Origin: a bacterium | Lineage (GTDB): Bacteria; Actinomycetota; Acidimicrobiia; Spongiisociales; JAENVV01 | NCBI GenBank assembly: GCA_024641305.1 | Contig: JAHEDI010000026.1 | Coordinates: 1-46,988, forward strand | DNA length: 46,988 bases | Direction of reading: 5' to 3' | In this document: piece by piece, positions 6,671-14,418 of the stretch | Numbering within the stretch: the first letter of the stretch is position 1 | Layout of the letters: each line of letters opens with the position of its first letter | Notes under the pieces: model-generated | Database searches by the model: none | Seen by the model: the letters and a program-made list of their open reading frames with translations, nothing else | What the model was told of the DNA's origin: nothing | Made by a program: the position numbers and the translations under genes

Positions 6671-8125
6671 ATGCCCAAACCACTTGCGCTTGTCACCGGA
6701 GCCAGTGGCTACGTCGGAGGTCGGTTGGTACCGCATCTTCTTATGAAGGGCTATCGGGTTCGCTGCCTTAGCCGCGATCCGTCCAAGCTATCGCTGGATC
6801 CCTGGGCCTCAGACGTTGAGATTGTCAAGGGTGACGTGATGGAGCCTGAATCCCTGAACCTTGCTTTGGCAGGTTGTGACTACGCCTACTACCTCGTTCA
6901 TTCGATGGGAGCAGCAGCCGACTTCGGATCGGCCGATCGTATCGCCGCAAACAATTTCCGGGAAGCGGCCGATGGGGCCGGGCTGAAGCGGGTCGTGTAT
7001 CTCGGCGGTCTCGGCCATCCCGAACGCGAACGTCTCTCGAAACATCTGGCGTCGCGTCAGGAGGTTGGCCACCTATTGGCGGAGGGACGGACGGATGTGA
7101 CCGAGCTGCGGGCGGCCGTCATTATCGGATCCGGATCGGTTAGTTTCGAGATGCTTCGATATCTCACCGAAGTGCTGCCGGTTATGACGACGCCCAAATG
7201 GGTGAGAACCCTGTGTCAGCCAGTCGCCATTCGTGATGTCCTCGCCGCCCTCATTGCCGCCCTCGAGGACGAGGCCGGATCCCGGATTCTTGAGCTTGGC
7301 GGCCCCGATGTCGTGACCTACGAACAGATGATGCGGGGTTATGCCGCCGAAGCTGGGTTGCGGAACCGGATCATCATTCCGGTTCCCGTGTTGAGTCCGG
7401 GATTGTCGTCACGCTGGATCGGATTGGTGACCCCATTACCGGTCGGAGTGGCTCGCCCGTTGGTCGACAGCCTCAAGAATGAAGTGATCGTGCGCGGGGA
7501 GGCGGCGTTCGACCGCTTTGGATTGGTTGCGCTCGGTTATCGGGAATCGGTTCGACTTGCCTTGGAACACACCACCCGATTCGCGGTCGAAACTCGGTGG
7601 AGTGACGCAACCAACCACCCGGCAAGTCCGCTTCCGACCGATCCTGAGTGGGCAGGTGGGTCCCGCTTCGAAGACCGTCGCGTGGTCATGACGGGCGCGG
7701 CGCCCGCCGACCTGTATTGGGGGTTCAGCCGAGTGGGCGGAGACTTCGGTTACTACGGCCTGGGATGGGCTTGGCACCTCCGAGGCTTCATTGATTCTCT
7801 GTTCGGGGGTGTAGGACTGCGCAGGGGGCGCCGCCATCCTGAAGATCTTCGGCCTGGCGAGGCGCTGGACTTCTGGCGAGTTAGTCACCTCGAACCCGGC
7901 CGGGAGCTTGTCCTGCATGCGGAGATGAAACTGCCAGGTGAGGCGTGGCTGTCGTGGCGAGCCGATCCGACCGAGAACGGAACGAAGCTCACCCAGACCG
8001 CCACCTTCGTACCCCGCGGACTCCTTGGTCGGGCCTATTGGTATTCCCTGGTGCCCTTTCACGCAGTGATATTCGGCGCGATGGCCCAGCGCATTGCGGC
8101 GGCTGCCGCGAAGAGGCGGCCCTAG
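6671..8125 (+). CDS. NAD(P)-binding atypical SDR with C-terminal DUF2867 domain
   Basis: 484 residues in two parts. Residues 1-300 form an atypical SDR (NmrA/complex-I 39-kDa-like) domain with the nucleotide loop GASGYVGG near residue 10, a basic RDPSKL stretch after beta-2 suggesting NADPH, and a DYAYYLVHSMG segment. Residues from about 325 to the end (RRVVMTGAAPADLYWGFSRVGG.., then ALDFWRVSHLEPGRELVLHAEMKLPGEAWLSW) match the DUF2867 / polyketide-cyclase-like domain usually fused to this SDR type. It is an oxidoreductase or redox-sensing protein of unknown substrate. The end overlaps the upstream region of the small membrane protein gene that follows after 65 bases. Confidence 0.85.
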   Translation: MPKPLALVTGASGYVGGRLVPHLLMKGYRVRCLSRDPSKLSLDPWASDVEIVKGDVMEPESLNLALAGCDYAYYLVHSMGAAADFGSADRIAANNFREAADGAGLKRVVYLGGLGHPERERLSKHLASRQEVGHLLAEGRTDVTELRAAVIIGSGSVSFEMLRYLTEVLPVMTTPKWVRTLCQPVAIRDVLAALIAALEDEAGSRILELGGPDVVTYEQMMRGYAAEAGLRNRIIIPVPVLSPGLSSRWIGLVTPLPVGVARPLVDSLKNEVIVRGEAAFDRFGLVALGYRESVRLALEHTTRFAVETRWSDATNHPASPLPTDPEWAGGSRFEDRRVVMTGAAPADLYWGFSRVGGDFGYYGLGWAWHLRGFIDSLFGGVGLRRGRRHPEDLRPGEALDFWRVSHLEPGRELVLHAEMKLPGEAWLSWRADPTENGTKLTQTATFVPRGLLGRAYWYSLVPFHAVIFGAMAQRIAAAAAKRRP

Positions 8126-8190
8126 CTCCTTCGGCCCGAAAGGGTCATTTGGTACTGGCCCCTGTGGCAAGTCCGGTGGATATTGGACAG

Positions 8191-8508
8191 ATGACCGATC
8201 TCAAAGAGCGTACCAACCAAGAGAAGAATGGCCAGGCGTTCGGGTGGATCTCAGGCCTCGGCGCCACCGTGATTCCGTGGATTGTGGCCGGGATCATCAG
8301 TTCGATCGCTGGTGTGTTCTCGGAGGCGTGGAACCCGGAAACCACCTTCCCGAGGTTTCTCGTCGCAGCAGCGGTAGCGATGGTGATCTGGCTCTTTTAT
8401 GGGTCGAAGCGGATCCCGGAGTTCAAGAAGGGTGCTCTGTACGGCGGGCTGATCTCGGTGGGGTTTGCCGCCATATTGTACGGACTGGTCTTCTTTCTGC
8501 AGCCCTGA
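8191..8508 (+). CDS. small three-helix membrane protein, unknown
   Basis: About 105 residues. A polar N-terminus (MTDLKERTNQEKNGQ) is followed by three hydrophobic segments (ATVIPWIVAGIISSIAGVF, FLVAAAVAMVIWLFYG and ALYGGLISVGFAAILYGLVFFL). The frame is open further upstream, but that part overlaps the previous gene's coding region in another frame, so ATG 8191 is taken as the start. No Shine-Dalgarno is strong here. Function is unknown. It converges on the MetE-like gene, with 21 bases between them. Confidence 0.6.
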   Translation: MTDLKERTNQEKNGQAFGWISGLGATVIPWIVAGIISSIAGVFSEAWNPETTFPRFLVAAAVAMVIWLFYGSKRIPEFKKGALYGGLISVGFAAILYGLVFFLQP

Positions 8509-8529
8509 CGCCGTTTGGCTGGCTGGTCG

Positions 8530-9549
8530 CTAGCCGTGCCGCTTCCTGGCCAACTCGGCCCCTTTCGCCAGGGAGTCCAGTTTCGCCTCTGCCAGGGTCC
8601 GATTCAGCGGGGCCATTCCACAGTTGGTGCACGGCATGATGCGGTCGGCATCCGCGTACTGCATGGCTTCTTCGATGACTCGCAAGACATCCTCAGGGGT
8701 CTCAAGAGCGTCGGTCGCCACGTCAATCACCCCGACCATCAGTTCCTTGTCAGGCAAAAGTGACAGCACGGACATCGGCACATGCGAGTTGGCGCATTCA
8801 AGTGAAACCTGGTCGATACGGCTGGCGTTGATCGCCGGGAAGATCCGCTCATACTGGCGCCACTCCTCGCCGAGCGTGCCTTTCCATTGGATGTTGGCTT
8901 CGATGCCATAACCGTAGCAAATGTGCACCGCAGTCTTGCAGTCAAGGCCGTCGGCGGCTCGCTCCAGCGCATCGATGCCCCATTCGTTGGCGTCGTCCAT
9001 GAACACGTTGAACGCCGGCTCATCAAATTGGATCACGTCGACGCCGAGTGCGGCCAGTCCCTTCGCCTCCTGGTTGAGGACCTCGGCAAAGGCCATTGCC
9101 ATGTCGGCGCGGGTGTCATAGTACCCGTTGGCGATCGTGTCGCAGATGGTCATGGGGCCGGGCAACGTGAATTTAAAGGCGTGATTGGTGTGGGCCCTGG
9201 TGAATCGGACTTCGTCGCCGTGAACCGGGCGGGTCCGTCGCACCGGCGCCGTCACGGTTGGAACGTCCACCTCGTAGCGGTTATCGCGGATCCCCATCGT
9301 GGTCTTCGTTTCCCAGTCAATTCCCTCGATGGATTCCAGGAACCCGTGGACGAAGTGAGATCGGAATTGTTCGCCGTCGGTAACGGTGTCAATGCCGAGT
9401 TCTTCCTGTTCCTTTATCCAAACGAATGCCGCGTCCCGTTTGGCTTGGACCAGTTCAGTTCCTTCGCTCCTCCAGGCAGCCCACAGCTTCTCTGGTTCGG
9501 CCAGCCAGGCGGGCTTGGGGAGGCTTCCGGCGATGGTGGTCTTGAACAT
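8530..9549 (-). CDS. MetE-type (cobalamin-independent) methyltransferase, stand-alone catalytic domain
   Basis: 339 residues corresponding to the C-terminal catalytic barrel of cobalamin-independent methionine synthase, without the N-terminal MetE domain, as in archaeal-type MetE. It opens with the FKTTIAGSLPKP substrate loop. Zinc ligands are visible: His209 and Cys211 (AVHICYGYG), Glu251 (LECANS) and Cys310 (CTNCGM). The DEPAF motif follows VDVIQF near residue 176. The expected reaction is methyl transfer to a thiol through zinc, classically homocysteine to methionine, though short forms may use other methyl donors. The start at 9549 has GAGGAGCT upstream at good spacing; the in-frame ATG at 9612 lacks this. 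It lies 91 bases downstream of the CoA-binding protein gene and may share its transcript. Confidence 0.85.
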   Translation of the reverse strand: MFKTTIAGSLPKPAWLAEPEKLWAAWRSEGTELVQAKRDAAFVWIKEQEELGIDTVTDGEQFRSHFVHGFLESIEGIDWETKTTMGIRDNRYEVDVPTVTAPVRRTRPVHGDEVRFTRAHTNHAFKFTLPGPMTICDTIANGYYDTRADMAMAFAEVLNQEAKGLAALGVDVIQFDEPAFNVFMDDANEWGIDALERAADGLDCKTAVHICYGYGIEANIQWKGTLGEEWRQYERIFPAINASRIDQVSLECANSHVPMSVLSLLPDKELMVGVIDVATDALETPEDVLRVIEEAMQYADADRIMPCTNCGMAPLNRTLAEAKLDSLAKGAELARKRHG

Positions 9550-9640
9550 GGTCAGCTCCTCGGGCGAACATCGTGGCACGTCAACCTGCTTCGCGCCGAT
9601 TGGTGGGGCCAACCTAATACTCGAACCAAGAGGTTGCTCG

Positions 9641-10117
9641 TTAGACCTGTTTGGGAACGTTCCCGGTAAGGGTCAGCATCCAGCGCATGACTTTGTGGCC
9701 ACCGTCGGCAGTCGGGTCGAACATGAGCGGGCAACCCCCATCGATCACCTCAAGTCCGTTCGCTCGCCCAAACTCGGCTGCGGCGGCCGAGACGCTACCG
9801 CCCCCGAATCCCCGATGCATCCAGACTCTCTTGATGCCGAGTTCGGCACACTCCTTGACGGTTTCCATGGCCGTTTCTGGCCGGGTCCCGATGACGACCG
9901 CCTCAACCCCACCCGGGATCGACGCCAGGTCATCGAAGGCCGGGTCACCTTCAACCTGTTCGGCATTCGGGTTGACGGCGAAAACCTCATAACCGCGCTC
10001 GCGGAGTCTTTGATAGACGATGTTGCTCCCGTGGCTGGCCGGTTCACGTGACACACCGGTCACGGCGATACGCTTGCTGCTAAGAAAGTCCGATGCAGCG
10101 TCTTTCATAGTGGGCAC
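9641..10117 (-). CDS. CoA-binding (YccU-like) Rossmann protein
   Basis: 158 residues forming a single CoA-binding Rossmann domain. RIAVTGVSREPASHGSNIVYQRL at the N-terminus is the nucleotide loop, VFAVNPNAEQVEG follows beta-2, and the end has the VIDGGCPLMF segment with a conserved cysteine typical of YccU-type proteins. Proteins of this kind bind CoA or acyl-CoA, but no reaction is established. The start is GTG 10117, with GGGAGGT six bases upstream; the in-frame ATG at 10108 is poorly spaced. A 118-base gap with a promoter-like pair separates it from the catabolic genes upstream. Confidence 0.8.
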   Translation of the reverse strand: MPTMKDAASDFLSSKRIAVTGVSREPASHGSNIVYQRLRERGYEVFAVNPNAEQVEGDPAFDDLASIPGGVEAVVIGTRPETAMETVKECAELGIKRVWMHRGFGGGSVSAAAAEFGRANGLEVIDGGCPLMFDPTADGGHKVMRWMLTLTGNVPKQV

Positions 10118-10137
10118 GTTCCCACCTCCCTTGACAG

Positions 10138-10165
10138 AACGGGCGACGATCGATCGCCACCCGTT
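10138..10165. repeat. inverted repeat in the leader of the CoA-binding gene
   Basis: AACGGG (10138-10143) pairs with CCCGTT (10160-10165), with an inner CGA/TCG pair and a three-base bulge. No T-run follows on the minus strand, so it is a weak terminator candidate for the oxidoreductase gene. It could instead be an operator or leader hairpin, since the candidate -10 lies just upstream. Confidence 0.3.
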
Positions 10166-10168
10166 TTA

Positions 10169-10196
10169 TGTTTATGCACCGGTGGGTTCGTGTCCA
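10169..10196 (-). promoter_or_regulatory. candidate promoter for the CoA-binding/metE-like pair
   Basis: Minus-strand TGGACA (10196-10191), a 16-base spacer, then TAAACA (10174-10169). This would give a leader of about 45 bases that contains the inverted repeat and the GGGAGGT ribosome site. Confidence 0.35.
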
Positions 10197-10235
10197 GAGG
10201 CGAACGGGCCTATCCGCCGAAGTTCTCCCGTTGAT

Positions 10236-11240
10236 TCAACCGTTGAGAGCCGGGATAATCGACTCGCCGTAGGAGCGCACCGTGGCTTCCTGATCGTCGT
10301 GCATAAGGTAGATCCCGAACTGATCGACTCCGAGGTCGCGCAACTCGTGGAGCTTGGCAATGTGATCGTCCACGGTACCGAGCACGCAGAACCGGTCGAC
10401 GATGTCGTCGGGTACGAAGTCCGTGAACGGGTTGCCCGAGCGGCCGTGGTGGTCGTAGTCGTACCCCTCCCTGGCCTTGATGTAGTCCGACAGTGCGGCG
10501 GGCACTTTTGACGCGTCGTCGCCATAGCGTTTGACCATGTCAGCGACGTGGTTGCCGACCATCCCGCCGAACCATCTGACCTGGTCACGCTGATGGGCGA
10601 TGTTGTCACCGACATAGGCAGGTGCCACGACACATATGGCGATATCGGCTGGATTGCGGCCCGCATCTTCGGCCGCCGCCCGGACCGTCGCTACCGTCCA
10701 TTCAAGAATTTGGGGGTCGGCAAGCTGAAGAATGAACCCGTCGGCATGTCGGCCGACCGTGTCGAGGGCTTTGGGACCGTAGCCGGCCGCCCACATTGGG
10801 AGGTCCCAACCTGGCTTGATCCAGGGGAGTCGCAGCTTCTTGTCGTTGTAGGTCACCTCTTTGCCGGCCACCATGTCCTTGATGACGGTCATCGACTGGA
10901 CCATGGTCGCCAGGGTGGTTGGTGTCCGGCCGATGTAGCGCAGTGCAGAATCGCCTCTCCCCATCCCACAGATCGTTCGGGGTCCGTAGGCGTCATTGAG
11001 GGTGGCAAAGAGTGAGGCCAATACGGTCCAGTCGCGTGTGCCGGGATTGGTAACCATCGGACCGACGATCATCCGCTCGGTGGCGGCCAGCATCATCGAG
11101 TAGATGACGAAGGGCTCCTGCCAGAGAACGTGAGAATCGAACGTCCATCCGTACGAAAAGCCATTGTCCTCGGCAAGCTTGGCCAGTTCGACGACCCGAC
11201 TGGCGGGTGGGTCTGTTTGGAGAACGACTCCGAAGTCCAT
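10236..11240 (-). CDS. luciferase-like (LLM) flavin/F420-dependent oxidoreductase
   Basis: 334 residues of the bacterial-luciferase TIM-barrel family. MDFGVVLQTDPPASRVVELAKLAED is the first strand and helix. GRGDSALRYIGR near residue 95 and the MWAAGYGPKALDTVGRHADGFILQ segment near residue 160 match the cofactor-contacting loops of Mer-like F420-dependent enzymes. The family transfers hydride with F420 or FMN; the substrate is not readable. It lies in a minus-strand run directly after dihydropyrimidinase (40-base gap), so a step on a pyrimidine or its product is plausible. Start MDFG has AGGGAG about 11 bases upstream. Confidence 0.85.
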   Translation of the reverse strand: MDFGVVLQTDPPASRVVELAKLAEDNGFSYGWTFDSHVLWQEPFVIYSMMLAATERMIVGPMVTNPGTRDWTVLASLFATLNDAYGPRTICGMGRGDSALRYIGRTPTTLATMVQSMTVIKDMVAGKEVTYNDKKLRLPWIKPGWDLPMWAAGYGPKALDTVGRHADGFILQLADPQILEWTVATVRAAAEDAGRNPADIAICVVAPAYVGDNIAHQRDQVRWFGGMVGNHVADMVKRYGDDASKVPAALSDYIKAREGYDYDHHGRSGNPFTDFVPDDIVDRFCVLGTVDDHIAKLHELRDLGVDQFGIYLMHDDQEATVRSYGESIIPALNG

Positions 11241-11280
11241 TATCAGTTCACTCCCTGGAATGCCACGCCGACGGTGTTTC

Positions 11281-12705
11281 TTAGATCAGACATTGGTTGG
11301 TGCCCCTTCGTAGGTACTCGCCGTCGCCCTTGGCCCCGTGATACTGGTTGCCTTCGATCAGTACCTTTCCCTTGGCAAGCACCATATCGATGCGTCCTTC
11401 TACCTCTTTGCCTTCGTATGAGGAGTAGTCCACGTCCATGTGATTGACGTTCACGGACATGGTCGTCCTCACATTCGGATCAAACACGATGATGTCGGCG
11501 TCCGAACCGATGGCGATCGTTCCCTTTCGGGGGTAGAGACCGAACATCTTGGCGGGTGTAGTTGCTGTCACTTCGACAAATCGATTGAGGCTGAGTCGGT
11601 TCTCGCCGACCGCACCGTGATAGAGCAGACGCATACGTTCTTCGACTCCCGGCATACCATTGGGGATCTTCGTGAAGTCGCCTTCGCCGAGGCGTTTCTG
11701 GGTGCCCAGGACGGGATGGTCGTTCATGCAGAACGGGCAGTGGTCGGTCGACACGACCTGAAGGTCGTTGGTGGCCAGTCCGCGCCACAACGCATCCTGA
11801 TGGCCCTGTTCCCAGTCGCGGACCGGAGTTGAACAGACATACTTGGCGCCCTCAAAGTCTGGTTCCTTCAGGTTGTTCCAGCCGAGGAACAAGTACTGCG
11901 GGCAGGTCTCTGCGAAGATATTGCTACCCCGGTTGCGAGCTATGGCGATTTCGTCGAGGGCTTCTTTTGCGGACATATGAACCACGTAGAGAGGGGCGCC
12001 ACTCAATTCGGCGTAAGCGATCGCCCGATGGGTCGCCTCCGATTCGGTAACCGGGGGTCTGGTCAGGCTGTGATAGATCGGGTCCGTTTGGCCCCGTTCG
12101 AGCGCTTGCTCGCGCAACACATCGATCACGATGCCGTTTTCAGCGTGCATCATGATGGTCGAGCCGTTCTCGGCCGCCTTCTGCATCGCCATGAAGATCT
12201 GGCCATCGGTTGAGTACAAGACGCCCGGGTAGGCCATGAAGAGCTTGAAGCTGGTCACACCCTCGCCCATGAGCATGTCCATCTCTTTGAGGGTTTGCTG
12301 GTTGACGTCCGAGACGATCATGTGGAATCCGTAGTCGATGGCGCAATTGTTGGCTGCTTTGTCCATCCACGCCTCGTAGCCGGCCATCATCGATTCGCCA
12401 ATGGTCTGAACCGCAAAGTCGATCATGGTCGTGGTGCCGCCCCAGGCGGCCGCCCTCGAACCGGACTCGAAACTGTCCGACGCAAACGTCCCGCCGAAAG
12501 GTAGCTCCATGTGCGTGTGGACATCCACGCCGCCAGGGAACAGATATTTGCCAGACGCGTCAACCACCCGATCCACAACCAGTTCCGGCAGGGCGCCACC
12601 GCGGGCGAAGAGACCAACCACCTTCGTGCCGTCAATGAGAACATCGGCGTCCATGATTTCCGTGGCAGTGACGACGGTGCCGCCGCTGATAAGTGTTGTA
12701 GCCAT
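11281..12705 (-). CDS. hydA: dihydropyrimidinase / D-hydantoinase
   Basis: 474 residues of the amidohydrolase superfamily. Metal-binding motifs are all present: GGVDVHTHMELPF (HxH), SFKLFMAYPG with the lysine that becomes carbamylated, MMHAENG, LYVVHMSAKEAL, and the catalytic Asp in VSTDHCPF. The C-terminal small beta-domain (KGTIAIGSDADIIVFDP) is typical. The enzyme opens 5,6-dihydrouracil, dihydrothymine or hydantoins to N-carbamoyl-beta-amino acids in the cytosol. The neighbours supply the next two steps, carbamoyl removal (14419-15261) and transamination (12724-14016). GAGGAAC precedes the ATG by eight bases, and the spacing to the aminotransferase gene is 18 bases. Confidence 0.92.
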   Translation of the reverse strand: MATTLISGGTVVTATEIMDADVLIDGTKVVGLFARGGALPELVVDRVVDASGKYLFPGGVDVHTHMELPFGGTFASDSFESGSRAAAWGGTTTMIDFAVQTIGESMMAGYEAWMDKAANNCAIDYGFHMIVSDVNQQTLKEMDMLMGEGVTSFKLFMAYPGVLYSTDGQIFMAMQKAAENGSTIMMHAENGIVIDVLREQALERGQTDPIYHSLTRPPVTESEATHRAIAYAELSGAPLYVVHMSAKEALDEIAIARNRGSNIFAETCPQYLFLGWNNLKEPDFEGAKYVCSTPVRDWEQGHQDALWRGLATNDLQVVSTDHCPFCMNDHPVLGTQKRLGEGDFTKIPNGMPGVEERMRLLYHGAVGENRLSLNRFVEVTATTPAKMFGLYPRKGTIAIGSDADIIVFDPNVRTTMSVNVNHMDVDYSSYEGKEVEGRIDMVLAKGKVLIEGNQYHGAKGDGEYLRRGTNQCLI

Positions 12706-12723
12706 CTCTCGGTTCCTCTCGTA

Positions 12724-14016
12724 CTATGTGACGGCCGTGACGATGGCCGCTTCCAACTTCTCGAGTCCTTCTTGAGCCTCCTCGGAGGTCAACGTCAGGG
12801 CCGGGGCAATCCGCAGCACATTTCCGTGGAGTCCTCCCTTGCCAATGAGCAAGCCCTGGCGCTTCGCTTCCTCCATGACGGTTTTGGTGGTGGCTGGATC
12901 TGGTTCCAACTCACCACCGACGCCGAATTCGACGCCAAGCATGAGACCTTTGCCGCGCACTTCGATAATCCCCGGTACCGCATCGGCGATGTGGTGGATG
13001 CCGTCTTTGAGTTGTTGACCGATTTTGTACGCGTTCGTCTGAAGGTCGTGATCGATCAGGTAGTTCAGATTTGCCAGGGCGCCGGCGGTCGAGAGCGGGT
13101 TACCGCCGAACGTGGAGATGGAGTTTGCCTCGAGACAGTCCATGACTTCGGCTCGCGCCACTACCCCGGCAATGGCGAGTCCATTGCCAAGACCTTTGGC
13201 GAAGGTGAGTATGTCGGGGACCATTCCGTGAGCTTCATAGCCCCAGAAATGCTCACCGGTGCGCCCCCAACCCGTTTGGACCTCATCAGAGATGAACAGG
13301 ATCCCGTGCTCGTCAAGCACCGACTTGAAAGCTCCGAAGAACCCGTCCGGTGGGGTGGCAAATCCGCCCACTCCCTGGATGGGTTCGGCGATCAAACAGG
13401 CGACATCGCCGGCGGTGGCGATATTGAGCAGGTCACGGAGGTCGTCGACGCAGGCGGCAATGAACTTGTCGTCGGCGAGATCGCGGAATGGACTCCTGAG
13501 CTTGTATCCCGACTGGATATACGTGACTTGGAACGGGGAAAGAGCGGTGGCCGACCAGGCGGACTGGCCGGTGATGGCCACGGTCGAATGAGATTTCCCG
13601 TGATAGCTGTTGCGCATGGCCAGGACCTGGTTGGACCGGCGATATTGCGTGGCGAGCATGAGAGCGGCGTCATTGGCTTCGGTCCCGGAGTTCGTGAAGA
13701 AGACTTTGGCGTCGGGGATCCCTGACAGATTGGCGATCTTTTCCGCCAACTCGATCTGTGACTCGATGAGGTACAGCGTCGAGCTGTGGAGCATCTTTTC
13801 CGCCTGTGCTTTGATGGCGGCGACCACTTCAGGGACGTTGTAACCGGTCATGGTCGTAAGGATCCCGCCGAAAAAGTCGAGGTACTCAACTCCCTCGGCG
13901 TCGGTCACCCGGCGGCCGAGGCCATCGACCAAGGAGATGGGTTCGTCGTAGTAGAGCGCCATCCAAGACGGCAGGACCTGGCGGTGCCTTGCCAGGAGTT
14001 CGTTGTGGGTGCCCAT
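12724..14016 (-). CDS. class III PLP-dependent aminotransferase (AGXT2-like)
   Basis: 430 residues of the omega-aminotransferase class. The PLP lysine is Lys274 in LTFAKGLGNG, and the ring-contacting Asp is in FISDEVQTGWGRTG (Asp244). The phosphate-binding FTNSGTEAND segment is near residue 110, and the C-terminal segment LLIGKGGLHGNVLRIAPALTLT resembles AGXT2-type enzymes. Known activities of this group include beta-alanine or 3-aminoisobutyrate to pyruvate/glyoxylate transamination. Its position between dihydropyrimidinase and the carbamoyl amidohydrolase suggests that it turns beta-alanine or beta-aminoisobutyrate into the semialdehyde. AAAGGC precedes the ATG. Confidence 0.88.
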   Translation of the reverse strand: MGTHNELLARHRQVLPSWMALYYDEPISLVDGLGRRVTDAEGVEYLDFFGGILTTMTGYNVPEVVAAIKAQAEKMLHSSTLYLIESQIELAEKIANLSGIPDAKVFFTNSGTEANDAALMLATQYRRSNQVLAMRNSYHGKSHSTVAITGQSAWSATALSPFQVTYIQSGYKLRSPFRDLADDKFIAACVDDLRDLLNIATAGDVACLIAEPIQGVGGFATPPDGFFGAFKSVLDEHGILFISDEVQTGWGRTGEHFWGYEAHGMVPDILTFAKGLGNGLAIAGVVARAEVMDCLEANSISTFGGNPLSTAGALANLNYLIDHDLQTNAYKIGQQLKDGIHHIADAVPGIIEVRGKGLMLGVEFGVGGELEPDPATTKTVMEEAKRQGLLIGKGGLHGNVLRIAPALTLTSEEAQEGLEKLEAAIVTAVT

Positions 14017-14034
14017 GGTGTGCCTTTCGATGAG

Positions 14035-14418
14035 CTAGGGGGCAGGCGGGTTGGCGTCGGCTGTTGACTCGTCCATGTACCAGTCAACGAACTCGGAGCA
14101 CCGTCCGCTTTCAAATCGAAGTTGGAACAGATTCGAGTAGATGCCGCCATCGGAGTAGGTGGTTCGCCCAACCGCTATGGCCCGGTCTCCTGAGATCATG
14201 TCGCAAAGGTACGACGCCTCCCATGATCCAGGTTCGTCCGGGTTCTTCAGCCACCCGGCCACGATGGCTTCCGCTCCGACCAACGGGTCGCCCCCGGGTT
14301 GATATCGATACGTCGCATAGTTGGTGAACAACGACCTGATCTCATCGGGAGAGTTGGTCCGCCAGGCTTCGATGTACCGCTTTAGCCATTCGTTGACGGT
14401 TACTTCATCGAGCGTCAT
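14035..14418 (-). CDS. SnoaL/NTF2-like small protein
   Basis: 127 residues with the NTF2-like cone fold pattern. An N-terminal helix (VNEWLKRYIEAWRTNSPDEIRSLF) is followed by YATYRYQPG..PLVGAEAIVAGWL and then antiparallel strands ending in LFQLRFESGRCSEFVDWYMDE. Such proteins are small enzymes, binding proteins or fold accessories; no catalytic residues can be assigned. The start codon directly follows the amidohydrolase stop (TGAATG), so the two are translationally coupled, and a role in the same catabolic pathway is inferred from this. Confidence 0.75.
   Translation of the reverse strand: MTLDEVTVNEWLKRYIEAWRTNSPDEIRSLFTNYATYRYQPGGDPLVGAEAIVAGWLKNPDEPGSWEASYLCDMISGDRAIAVGRTTYSDGGIYSNLFQLRFESGRCSEFVDWYMDESTADANPPAP

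Noticed and set aside
9550-9640. SAM or cobalamin riboswitch before the MetE-like gene
   Set aside because: The 91-base gap is too short and lacks the conserved boxes. The gene has a normal GAGGAG ribosome site.
8887-9669. A 260-codon open frame on the plus strand
   Set aside because: It is antisense to the MetE-like gene, which shows its full zinc-ligand set.
12511-13725. A 404-codon open frame on the plus strand
   Set aside because: It is antisense to the dihydropyrimidinase and aminotransferase genes, both of which have complete catalytic motifs. The antisense protein has no recognisable domain.
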